From contig DASWMP010000134.1 in NCBI GenBank assembly GCA_036399695.1, positions 1 through 19,336 of the forward strand: a stretch of 19,336 bases of DNA, read 5' to 3'. Both the position numbers and the translations under genes were made by a program. The notes under the pieces were generated by a model. That model had not been told where the DNA came from. It did not search any database and saw only the letters and a program-made list of their open reading frames with translations. This document shows, piece by piece, positions 7,536 to 17,800 of the stretch; positions within the stretch are counted from its first letter, which is position 1; every line of letters begins with the position of its first letter. This DNA is from DASVEE01 sp036399695. Lineage in GTDB: Bacteria; Acidobacteriota; Thermoanaerobaculia; Gp7-AA8.

Positions 7536-8396
7536 ATGCGCAAGTGGTTGAACGTGCTGAAGGAAGCGGCGATGAGCTTCGCCGGGGACAACGCGCCGCG
7601 ACTCGGGGCGGCGCTCGCGTACTACACCGTCTTCTCGATCGCACCGCTGATCCTGATCACCATCACGCTCGCCGGCGCGATCTTCGGCGAGGAGGCGGCG
7701 CGCGGCCAGGTCTTCACTCATATGCGCCAACTGATCGGCGATACCGGTGCCGAAGTCGTGAACGAGATGGTGCTGGATGCCGCGCGCGCCGACGCCGGTG
7801 CGATTGCGGCGACGCTCGGAATCGCGGCGCTCCTGTTCGGAGCGTCGGGCGTCTTCGGCCAGTTGCGGGCCGCGCTCAACTCGATTTTCCACGTCCAGCC
7901 GAAAGCCATACCGATGATCCGCGGCTTTCTGAGGGAGCGGTTCCTGTCCGTGGCAACGGTGCTCGTGATCGGCTTTCTGCTGCTCATCGCGCTCATCGTC
8001 GACACCGGCATCTCCGCGGCGGGCGACTTCATGGAGCACCGGTTATCTGGCGGCGAGGTGCTGTGGCACCTCATAGAGCTCGTCGTCTCCACCGCCATGA
8101 TCACGGTGCTGTTCGCATTGATCTTCCGCTACATGCCCGACCGGCGGATCCCGTGGCGTGACGTCTGGCTCGGCGCGATCGTCGCCTCAGTGCTGTTCAG
8201 CATCGGCAAGTTCGCGCTCGGCCTGTACCTCGGCAAGAAAGCGGCGGAGTCCACCCACAGCGCGGCGGGCGCCCTGATCGTGCTCCTCCTGTGGGTCTAT
8301 TACTCCGCACAGATCCTGCTCCTCGGTGCGGAGCTCTCGCACGCCTATTCTCGTCAGCTCGGGTCGAGAAAAGAGCAGGAGGAGAAGCAGGACTGA
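7536..8396 (+). CDS. YihY/BrkB-family inner-membrane protein
   Basis: A 286-residue polytopic membrane protein of the YihY/virulence factor BrkB (UPF0761) family. The N-terminal signature APRLGAALAYYTVFSIAPL (residues 20-38) is typical. Six hydrophobic segments are visible at about 28-50, 89-110, 138-157, 178-199, 211-232 and 244-266. The PDRRIPWRDVWLGA stretch between segments 4 and 5 is also characteristic of the family. Length matches the usual 280-300 residues, so it looks complete. The C-terminus is a short charged tail (GSRKEQEEKQD), probably cytosolic. Despite old annotations as ribonuclease BN, the family's biochemical function is not firmly established. AGGA about 10 nt upstream is a modest ribosome binding site for the ATG at 7536. 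It is a single gene, divergent from the NRPS and convergent with the immunity gene, and no functional link to either is evident. Confidence 0.93.
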   Translation: MRKWLNVLKEAAMSFAGDNAPRLGAALAYYTVFSIAPLILITITLAGAIFGEEAARGQVFTHMRQLIGDTGAEVVNEMVLDAARADAGAIAATLGIAALLFGASGVFGQLRAALNSIFHVQPKAIPMIRGFLRERFLSVATVLVIGFLLLIALIVDTGISAAGDFMEHRLSGGEVLWHLIELVVSTAMITVLFALIFRYMPDRRIPWRDVWLGAIVASVLFSIGKFALGLYLGKKAAESTHSAAGALIVLLLWVYYSAQILLLGAELSHAYSRQLGSRKEQEEKQD

Positions 8397-8430
8397 TCGC
8401 CGAGCCGCCGAACCTCAGTTGCGGCAAGCC

Positions 8431-8487
8431 TGGGGTCAGGCCTTCGTTCTTCGTTTCAGGACGGACCACAACGAAGGCCTGACCCCA
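8431..8487. repeat. 18-bp inverted repeat TGGGGTCAGGCCTTCGTT (REP-like)
   Basis: TGGGGTCAGGCCTTCGTT at 8431-8448 is exactly reversed at 8470-8487 with a 21-nt spacer. TGGGGTCAGG-type hairpins resemble REP sequences mobilised by REP-associated tyrosine transposases (established knowledge of that group; no transposase is present here). It lies 34 bp after the YihY stop and could also stop transcription. Confidence 0.75.
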
Positions 8488-8525
8488 TTGGTCTGACCAC
8501 AACGAAGGCCTGACCCCATTGGTCT
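8464..8525. repeat. two perfect 31-bp tandem copies of the REP-like arm
   Basis: 8464-8494 and 8495-8525 are identical 31-bp units beginning GACCACAACGAAGGCC and ending CCATTGGTCT, followed by a partial third unit (GACCCATTGGTC, to 8537). Each unit contains one arm of the inverted repeat at 8431-8487. This suggests slippage or repeated REP insertion. Confidence 0.85.
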
Positions 8526-8531
8526 GACCCA

Positions 8532-8546
8532 TTGGTCGATGACCAA
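8532..8546. repeat. short hairpin TTGGTC-GAT-GACCAA
   Basis: Six-bp arms with a 3-nt loop, between the tandem REP-like units and the large hairpin at 8551. The left arm reuses the TTGGTC end of the tandem unit. Confidence 0.5.
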
Positions 8547-8550
8547 CGCT

Positions 8551-8580
8551 GGAGGAATGGGACTCAAGTCCCATTCCTCC
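8551..8580. terminator. bidirectional hairpin between convergent genes (14-bp arms)
   Basis: GGAGGAATGGGACT (8551-8564) and AGTCCCATTCCTCC (8567-8580) are perfect arms with a 2-nt loop. It overlaps the last base of the immunity-gene stop codon (8580-8582) and sits between convergent genes, as expected of a shared terminator. It has no T tract on either strand, so it may instead be a repeat element or an RNA 3'-end protector. Confidence 0.55.
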
Positions 8581-8819
8581 TATCGTTTCGCTGAGGGGTC
8601 TCTTCGGAGCAGGTGGAGCAGGTAACGGCACGCTTCGTTTTCGGTGGGGAAGATCCGTTCCGCAACCTTTTTTCCCCGCTCGCTGCCGTAGACGGACCAC
8701 TGGCCGTCCGGCAACTCGTCGAGGCAGTACCGCTCGTCCGGAAAGCCTCCTTCGAGCGAGTATCGCTGCGGATTGAACCCCTCCTCGTCCAGCACCTGCT
8801 TCAGTTCGTGCCGGTCCAT
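8580..8819 (-). CDS. putative immunity protein for the TNT-type toxin
   Basis: A small soluble protein of 79 residues with no signal peptide or membrane segment. Its ATG is one base after the TGA of the RHS-TNT toxin gene, the classic immunity-gene position. Features seen: an N-terminal helix (HELKQVLDEEGF), then RYSLEGGFPDERYCLDEL and WSVYGSERGKK, then a C-terminal helix (TENEACRYLLHLLRRDP). From memory, the YSLxGG...YCL...WxVYxSERG pattern matches small proteins often found beside TNT-domain toxins; I could not run a search. It is expected to stay in the cytosol and block the toxin's NAD+ hydrolysis in the producing cell and its kin. A strong GAGGAGG ribosome binding site lies 10 nt upstream, inside the last codons of the toxin gene, so the two are probably translationally coupled. 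It is unrelated in sequence, as far as I can see, to the larger mycobacterial factor IFT. Confidence 0.75.
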   Translation of the reverse strand: MDRHELKQVLDEEGFNPQRYSLEGGFPDERYCLDELPDGQWSVYGSERGKKVAERIFPTENEACRYLLHLLRRDPSAKR

Positions 8820-8820
8820 C

Positions 8821-11800
8821 TCACGGAATCCTCCTCAAAATGCCGGCATCGATCAGGTTACCGACGGAGTCAGGCAACAGGTACTGCGTCCCGCCACCGG
8901 GCTGACCGAACCAGGGCAGCGCAGGTCCCGACTGCACGGGCACAGGACTCACCACCTCGTAAGAGTTGAACGGCTGCGTGCCCAGATACTCCGGCGGCAG
9001 TGCCCGCTGCTCGAAAGGAGTCCCTTCGGGCGAGGTATAGCGTCCGCCTTCCACCCCGTACCGGTCGATCCGGGTGCCGGGGCCGAGGATCTCCGTCCGC
9101 GGCGGTCCGTCGAATCCATCGTTCGGTGGCCACACGGGCTCGGGTCCTCGGCCGGGCCGGGGACCGTCTCCGGGGCCACCCGGACCACCCGGACCACCCG
9201 GCCCACCAGGTCCTCCCGGTCCACCCGGTCCACCCGGTCCACCCGGTCCACCAGGACCACCAGGCCCACCCGGTCCACCAGGTCCACCCGGACCACCAGG
9301 ACCACCAGGCCCACCCGGCCCACCAGGTCCACCCGGACCTCCCGGTCCACCGGGGCGGGTGCGTCCGCAGAAGATCAGGTTGGCGGCATCAGCCGCGAGG
9401 GACACAGCGTCGTATCCGGCGGCACCCGCCAGGGCGGAGGCTACGTCGTAGAAGCGGCAGGCGAGCCTGCTGCCCAGGAGCCTCACGGCCGGGCGAATGG
9501 CCACCGCGAGGCGGGCCAGGAACCGGTACTCACTGGCGGAGAAGCCGGACGGGTCAGCGAAGTTGACCGGGTCGGCATTCGCGTAGAGGTACTTGTGCAG
9601 CGAGACGGGATCGGAGGTTCCGCCGGGGTAGGGATCGCTCGAGAAGAACCGCCCACGGTCCGTGTCGTAATGACGCGCCCGCAGGTGATACAGGCCAAGG
9701 TCGGCGTCGAATCTCTCGCCGGCGTAGAGGTAGGGATTGGGCGTCGTGCCCGTGCGCGCGACCAGCTTGCCGAAAGCGTCGTAGGTGTAGGTGTCGGTGA
9801 CCGTCCCCACCTCATTCGTCAACTGCCGCACGCTGCCGTGGCCGTCGGTCGAGTAGAAGCTGACTGCCCAGCCGGTGGCGAGCCGCCGCCGCTGGCTGAC
9901 GATCATGTGTCCGTACGTATATTGCCGCTGCACCTCGCCGTTGACGATCTCCTCGACGACCTGGGAGTAGCCCGTCGGGTTGAGGTCGTCCACGAGGTAG
10001 CGCGTCGTGACGCTGCCAACGGTCTTCGCCGCGAGGTTCCCGTCGCCGTCGTACGTGATGCGCACCGCGCCGTTGTTGGCGCTCCGGATCCGGTTCTCGA
10101 AATCGTAGACGAACGTCTTCCCATCGGCGCTTCGCGTGTTGCCGTTGGCGTCGTAGGCGTCCGAGACCAGGCGGTCGTTCGCGTCATAGACGGAGGTCGC
10201 CGAAAGCACGCCCTCCAGGCTGGAGATGCGCGAGAGGCGATTGCCGACCGGGTCGTAGGTGTAGTCGACCGCCCCGTTGGCCGTGCTGTTCGGATCGCCG
10301 GAGACGGCTTCGCGCGTCAGCCGGTAGACGGCGTCGTAACTGTAGTTGACCGTCCGGCCGCTGCCTTCGGCGATGGAGAGACGCCGCCCCGTCCGGTCGA
10401 GCGTGTAGGCGTAGCTGGCCTGCGCGGTTCCGGCTCTGGTGACACCGGCGTTGGTCAGACGGTTCAGCGTGTCATAGGTGTAATCGGACCCCACCCCGTT
10501 GGGGCGTGCGTCGCTCTTCAGGTTCCCGGCGAGGTCGTAGGTGTAGGCGGTCGTGCCGGCAGCCAACTGCTGATCGACGACGCTCGCCAGCCGGTGCAGA
10601 TCGTCGTAGGTGTAATCCACCGAGACGCCGCCCGCATTCGACGAGCGCGTCGACGTCAGACGCCCTGCCGGGTTGTAGGTGTAGCTGAGAGTCCCCTGCG
10701 GCGTCTGCTTCGTGAGGAGCCGGTCGCGTTGATCGTAGGTGTAGATCGTCGCGCCCGAGGCGTCGGTCATCGAGCGACGCATACCGGTGGCCGTGTAGGA
10801 GTAGAGGACGGCCGGCTCGCCGAGCGACGCGTCCGGCCTCCGGGCCGTCAGCCGGTTCATCGGGTCGAACTCGTACGTCGTCTGTTTCCCTCGGAAATCG
10901 GTCTTCGTCGCAAGATTTCCGACCGGATCGTAGGTGTACAGCTCTGCCATGCCGAGCGGCAGCACGCGCTTGGTGAGGCGATTGAGCCCGTCGTACTCGA
11001 AGGCGACCGTGCGGCCGTTCGCGTCCGTCGAGGAGCGCAGGTTCTTCAGCGCGTCGTAGGTGTAGTGCGTCGTCGCGCCCTTCGCGTCCGTCACCGACAG
11101 CAGGTTGCCGGTGTCGTCGTAGGCGAATCTCGTGACCCGACCTTCCTGGTCCGTGGAGGTCACGGGACGTCCCATCCCGTCGTAGCCCGTCTCCGTGAAG
11201 GTGTTATCGGCGTACGTGACCTTCAGCAGACGGCCGCGCGCGTCGTACGTGTAACGGGTCTCGCGGTTGGCGGCGTCGGTGAAGGAGATCCGCCTGCCGG
11301 CGGCGTCATAGGAGTAGGTGATGGCCTTGCCGTCCGCGTCGATGATCTTCGCCAGACGGTCGCGGCAGCCGCAGGCCGGATCGTACTCGTACGTGACGGT
11401 CTTGTTCAGTTCATCCGTGACCGTCCTGATCCGGCCGGCCTCGTCCCACGCCAGCCGGATTTCGCTCTGGTCGGGGTGAATGACCTTCACCAGTTGGCCG
11501 GCGTTGTCATAGAAGTAACGCGTCGTCCGGCTGAGGGCGGAAGCCGTGACCGTATCGGTCGCTCTCTGCCCGCGGAAGTTGTAGGTGTAGCTCTGGCTCG
11601 TGCCGTCCGGATAGGTGATCTTGCTGACGCGGTTCGCGGCGTCGTACTCGTATGCGACCGTGTGACCCCTGGCGTCGACGATCGCCGTCCGGTTGCCGTT
11701 GGCGTCGTACTCGAAGCGCGTCTGGTTCGAGAGCGGATCCGCCACCGAGAGGATGCGGCCGAGGGCGTCGTAGCCGAAGCGAGTCACGCCGCGGGCATCG

Positions 11801-14800
11801 GTCATCGTCAGGACCCGGCCCATCGTGTCGTAGGTGTAGGAGGTCGTCCCGCCCTGCGGATCGGTCCGGGAGAGGATGTTGCCGTAGGCGTCGTAGGTGA
11901 AGTGGCTCACCTTGCCGTTGGCGTCCGCCAGCGTCAGCGGGTTGCCGCGCTCGTTCCAGGTGAGCGCCATCTGCGTTCCGAGCTCGTCGCTGAGACTGGA
12001 GAGATTGAAGCGCGCGTCGTACTGGAACGTGCGGCTCTTGCCGAGCTGGTCGACCGCCGTCACCGGCTGACCGAACGCGTTGTTGGTGAAGCTCCGCGTC
12101 TTGTTCAACGGGTCCGTCACCGACTTGAGATGCCCGTTGGCGTCGTAGTCGTAGGTGGTCGTCTTCCCGAGCGCATCCGTCTCGGTGCGCTTGTTGCGGT
12201 TCGCGTCGTAGGTGTACGAGACCGTGCGGCCGAGCGGGTCGGTCGTGCTCAGCAGCAGGCCGTTGACGTCGTGCGTCTCGATCGTGCTGCCCGTGTTGTC
12301 GGGATGCGTGGTCGTCGTCGTGCGGGTCGCCAGATCGTACGCGTAGGCGGTCGTCTTCCCCGTCGCGTCGGTCACGCTCTGGAGGCGCCCGTCGGCGTAG
12401 TAGGTGGTCGCCGCCTCGACGTTCCCGCGCGCGTCGTGGCCTTTCGCGAAGTAATGGCCCGGCGCGTACTCGTAGCGCAGCGGTGTTCCGGTGCCCGGCA
12501 GCGCGACGCTGACGAGGTCGCCCGCTACGTCGTAGCCGTAGCCATAGACCTTACCCGTCGGGTCGGTGATGTCCGTGATCCGTCCCTGCGCGTCACGCGC
12601 AAAGGAGACGGTGAGGTTGCCGGCGCTGCTGGTGATCCCGGCCGGACCGAAGGTCAGGACGTTCCCGTCCAGATTCCTGATCGAGATCAGCTTCCCCGCG
12701 GCCGTCATCGTGTAGACGCGGCCGTAGGGATCGGTGTAGGTGTAGACGGTCGGGCGGTACGTCGGGTCGGAGAGATAGCAGGAGACGCCGCTGGCCGTGC
12801 GCACCAGCGTGGCGCAGCCGTTCGCGGTGAGCTTGCCGTAGACGCCCGGCTCCGCCGCGTACGCCGGCTGGTAGAGGAAGCTGAAGGGGAAGCCGAAGGC
12901 CGTCGGGGCGAACTGGTACGTCACGCGCCGTCCCGTACCCGGCTCGGTGATGGTCACGTCGTAGTCGGGGCTCACGTCGAGGCGCGGACCCGCCATTTCC
13001 AGCGACCAGCCGTAGCCGAAGTCGCCGGCCTGATTCCGTTCGAGACTGTCGTAGCGCCGGCTGATCGTGATCGGGATCCCGGTGACCGGCACCGTGAGAT
13101 CGGTGACCAGCAACGTCATCCGGCCCGGCTTGTTCTCCCCCGTGACCGTGACGATCACCTGGCTGACGAGCAAGTCTCCGTTCGCATCCGTGGCGCGCAG
13201 GCGGATGACGTAGTTGCCGTTGGCGAGCAGCGTCGTGTCGAGTGCGGCCAGCGTCGTGCCGGGGGCGCCCTGCACGCCCGCGGCGAGCACCGTCACGGCG
13301 GACGGGTTGCTGGCCGGCCAGTATTCGACCGCCGCCTGCGTGAGCGTCACACCCGGCGCAACGGTGATCGGGACCATGCCGGTGACCGTGGTGTTGTTGA
13401 CCGGCGCGCCGATCCAGCCCTGCGTCGCCGGCGGTGAGGCAGGCGACTGGGTCCAGGTGAGCGACACCGTGGGCGACTGAATGACGGTGGTGTGTCGGAC
13501 GGACGCGGAAATCGAGTCCGTGCCGACGTTCGCGCCGGTGTAGCTGAAGGTGGCGACGCCGGTCGCATCCGTCACGCCGTTGCCGGCCGTGGGGTTGGCG
13601 CCGGCGATCGCGAACTGCACGCCGTAGTTGGCGAGCGGGGTTCCTGACGAGTTGCGGAGCGTCGCGCGCACCGGCTGCGAGGTGCCGGTGGCATAGGGGC
13701 CGCCGTTACCCGCCACCAGGCCGAGCGTCGCGCCGTCCAGCTCCGGCGAGGCCGTGACCGTGACGATGACGCTATCGGTGCTCGAGTGCAGCGTGTCGTT
13801 GCCGGTGAGGCGCAGCGTGTACGTGCCGGGCCCGGGGAAGATGGCCCGTGTGGACTGCGAGCCCGTGTTGTCGAAAGCGACGCCCACCGGGCCACTGACC
13901 TGTTCCCAGACGACCGACAACGCGTTGCCGGAGGGCACGCCGTCGTCGGTGACGGTGCCGTTGAGCATCGCCGTGTTCGACTTCGTCAGCGTCTGGTCCG
14001 CGCCGGCGTTGACTACCGGGACCGTGTTCACCGTGACGATGACTTCGTCGCTGGCGGGGAGCACGCCGTCCGTCGCCGAGAGACGGAGCAGGTAGCTGCC
14101 GCTCTTGCTGAACGTCGCACTCGTCGCCGCGATCTTCGGATTCGCAAACGTGACGATGCCGGGGCCGCTCACGCTCGTCCATGTGACGCCGAGCGTCGAA
14201 CCGCGCGGGAACCCGTCGTCCGTCGCCGTCCCGTTGAGACTGGCCGTCGCGCCGGTGGTGATGAGGCGGTCATCGCCGGCATTCACCACCGGCGGTTCGT
14301 TCGGGCTGAGGATGGTCAGCGTATAGCTCTGCACATCGAAGCCGCCGTCGGGCGTCTGCACGCGGACCGAAACCGGATGGTCGCCCGCCACCGCCGAGGA
14401 GACCGGCCAGGTGATGAGGCCCGTGGCCGGGTCGATCGTCATGGTCAGCGGCGCCGCGGCCAGCGAATAGGTGATGGCATCCCCATCGGCGTCCGCGGCT
14501 TCCACGTCGTACGTGTACGTTCCTCGGGCCAGCGACAGGCGGCGGAAGCCTTCGTAGGTCACGGCCGCCTGCGAATAGTTATAGAAGCCGAACTTCCCGT
14601 TGGTATACGTCGAGTCCTTGACCGTGAAATCGGCCAGGACGGTGGCGCCCTGCTTGACGATGATCCGGATGTCGCCGGGGTGGAACTGGAGCGTGAACTG
14701 GTACTTCACGCCGTCGGCCCAACCAATCGTGTTGTTGTAGAGCGGGCGGACGCTTGCATTGCCCGCCGTCGGCCAGAAGTCGAGGCCCGTGAGCTCTGCG

Positions 14801-17800
14801 CCGGCGCTGACCACCTTGAGGCTCATCCCTTTGGCGGCGACGTCCTGGTTGCCCTGCTTCCAGTCGAAGAGGTAGAAGTGCCTGGAGTCCTGATAGCCGA
14901 AGACGAAGCCGATGTAGTCGTCGTCGGCGGTCGTGCCGACGACCCATGTCCCTTCCATCTGCGCGTTCGAGAGGCTGAAATCGCTGAGCAGGACGGAGGG
15001 GTCGGCGTTGTTGATCTGCGTGACGCTGCTGTTGTCCGGAGCCTTCCGCCAGACGGCAAGGGTCTGGGGGCCAGTCGGCGCCTCCTTGTACTGAAAGTCC
15101 GTCCAGGGTGCGAGGTTGACGAGCTCACCGCTGCCGGCCGGCACCGCGCCGAGGAGGTACTCGGTCGGCGCCTTGCTCGTGATTTGCGGCGGCTGGTTCG
15201 GGCGCGCATGCACGACGATCGTCAGCTCGTCGGAGGCGCTCAGTTGTGAATCCGACGCCGTCAGCCGCAGCACGTAGATGCCGGCGGTCGTGACGGTCAC
15301 AGGCGTCGTCGACGCGAACGCATCGTGGAAGATCACCGGCATCGGGCCGCTGACCTGCGTCCAGAAGACCTCGAGCGTGCTGCCGCTCGGATAGCCATCG
15401 TCGCTCGCCGCGCCGCGGAGCATGAGGATGCTCGGCAGCGTGATCTCCTGGTCCGGACCGGCGCTGACGGACGGCGCCAGATTCTGCAGCACCGTGACGA
15501 CCACGTCATCCGAGGCCGAGAGCTCCGTGTCGCTGGCCGTCAGCGTCAGGGTGTAGACGCCGGGACTCGTGAACGACGCCGTCGTCACCGCCGCCGACTC
15601 GTCGGCGAACGTGACCGGGCCGGGGCCGGTGGCCTTCCACTTGACGGTGACGTCGCTGCCACGCGGCAGGCCATCGTCCGTCGCCGTGCCGTGCAGCGTC
15701 GCGAGCGCGGGCAACTGGACGGTCAGCGCCTGACCCGCTTCGACCACCGGCGCCAGGTTGCGCGGGATCACCGTGATGCTGACCGTGTCGCTGCTGCTCA
15801 ACTCTCCATCGGAGGCCGTGAGCTGCAGCACGTAATCGCCGTCGAGAGAGAAGGTCGCGGAGGTGGCCGCGTTGTGGGCGTCTCCGAACGTGACCTCGCC
15901 GGGGCCGCTGACCTTCGCCCAATTGAGGGCCAGCGTGCTGCCGGAGGGGAGGCCGTCGTCCGTCGCCGTACCCTCGAGCGCCACGGTGTCGATCGGGAGC
16001 GCGATCGTGGCGTCGAGCCCGGCGTTCACCGACGGCGCCACGTTCTTCAGCACGGTCACGACCACGTCGTCCTCGACCGTGAACTCCGTGTCGCTGGCGC
16101 TCAGCCGCAGCGTGTAGACGCCGGGAACGCTGAAGGACGCCGTCGTCACCGCCGCATGCGCGTCAGCGAAGATGACGGCGCCGGGGCCCTCGGCCATGCT
16201 CCAGGTCACGGTGAGCTGGACGCCGCGCGGCAGGGCATCGTCCGTGACCGAGCCATGCAGCGCCGCGGAGGCGGGCAGCTCGATCGTCAGTGGCTGCCCC
16301 GCCTCGACGTCGGGACGCTGGTTGCGCGCGATGACGGTGACGGCAATCGTGTCGCTGCTGCTCAACTGCCCGTCCGACGCCGTGAGCTTCAGCACGTACT
16401 CGCCGTCCACGGCAAACGTCGCCGACGTGACCGCTTTGTCAGCCTCGGCGAAGGTGACGGAACCCGGTCCGCTGACCTTCGTCCAGGAGACCGCCAGCGT
16501 GCTGCCGGCGGGCAGGCCGTCGTCGCTGGCCGTGCCGCTCAGTGCCACGGTGTCCGTCGGCAGGGTGATGGTCTGATCGGAGCCGGCGTTCGCCGTCGGC
16601 GCGCGATTCACCGGCGGCGGCGGAATATCGTTCTCCGTGATCTGCAGGACGCCGTTGCCGTCCACCAGGAGGAGGTCGCAGGCCACGGTGCCGCGCAGGC
16701 GCCCGTTGCCATTGATCGTGATCTTGCCCTGCGGCGCCCGCACGATGGCGTAAAGCACCCCGTTGCCGCCGACCTTCACCGCGTCGGCCGGACGGCCGTG
16801 CGCTACTTCCAGTTGCAGGAGCTTCGGATCGTCAGCCGCGCCGACCGTCGAGCCGACCAGCGTGACGGCGTTCCTCACGCGCAGCGTGACGGGACCGGCG
16901 AGGCGCAGCGAGCTGCCGCCCGTGAGCGCCAGTTCCTCGAGGTTGTAGACAGTCCGCTCGGTCGAGCCCTCCACTCCCAGGACGAGCGTGTTGCGTCCGC
17001 TGATGGTGAATCGGCCGTACGTGCCCGGCGGTACGGCCACCGAACCGGCGTTGCCGGCGACGTCGAGATGGCGCAGCGTCGCCGCATCGCCGATCGGGTC
17101 GCCGGCCTTGCGCACCTGCACGTCCCGCGTCCCCTGCGGCGCCGGCGGGAACGCCACTACCTGCAATGCGATCGCGTCGGTCCGCGTCACCACGTGGCGC
17201 AGGCTGGCGTTGCCCGCGATCGTCACTTTGTAGCCGGACGGCGCGGCGCTCTCGTTCCCTTCGATCGTGCCGCCGTAGGAAGCGGAGGCGGCGGCCGTCA
17301 CCTGCGGCGTGCCCGGGACGAGGAGGTCCGAGGTAATGGTGTCGGTGCCGTCGAACAGCGTCTCTTCGCCCGTGAGCTGCCAGACGGTGCCTTCGATGCG
17401 CCCGCTGTTCAGTAGCGGGGCGTGACGGACGACGGCGATCTTTTCGTAGACCTGCCTGACGGCCGGAATGGCGCCGGCTCCGGCGGGGGAGAACGCCACC
17501 TGCTTCAGCCCGGCCGCTTCAGCCAGTCCGCTGACGGCGAAGGCCGTGCCGTCCCACCGTACCCGCGCGATCCGCCCCGGCGACTCCTGCGTGACGAGTA
17601 CGTCGCCGATGATGCCGCTCAACGCCCCCTCGGCCGCACCGACGAGCGCGCGGCTGGCCTGGTCGATCGCGTACAGGTTCTCGTGCGCCGGGACGATGTC
17701 GATGTCCTGAGGGTTGAGCCCAACGGCGAACGAGACCGACTGCCCCTGCGCATCGATCGCGTAAACGCTGCCCCGCTCCTTCGCCCCCGCCAGCACCCTG

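Noticed and set aside
7358..8161. Plus-strand frame overlapping the YihY gene
   Set aside because: Arg-rich frame-shifted shadow of the YihY coding sequence, which has a canonical family sequence in its own frame.
8464..8525. Possible CRISPR array
   Set aside because: The two 31-bp units are directly adjacent with no spacers, and no cas genes are nearby. It is a tandem repeat.
9074..9451. Collagen-like Gly-Pro-Pro plus-strand frame
   Set aside because: It is the antisense reading of the Gly-Gly-Pro linker. Flanking residues resemble nothing, and the minus frame links RHS core to TNT.
8773..13437. 1554-codon plus-strand open frame opposite the RHS gene
   Set aside because: Its repetitive Val/Gly/Arg-rich translation is the mirror of YD repeats in GC-rich DNA. 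The minus strand carries clear PKD, YD and TNT domains across the same bases.
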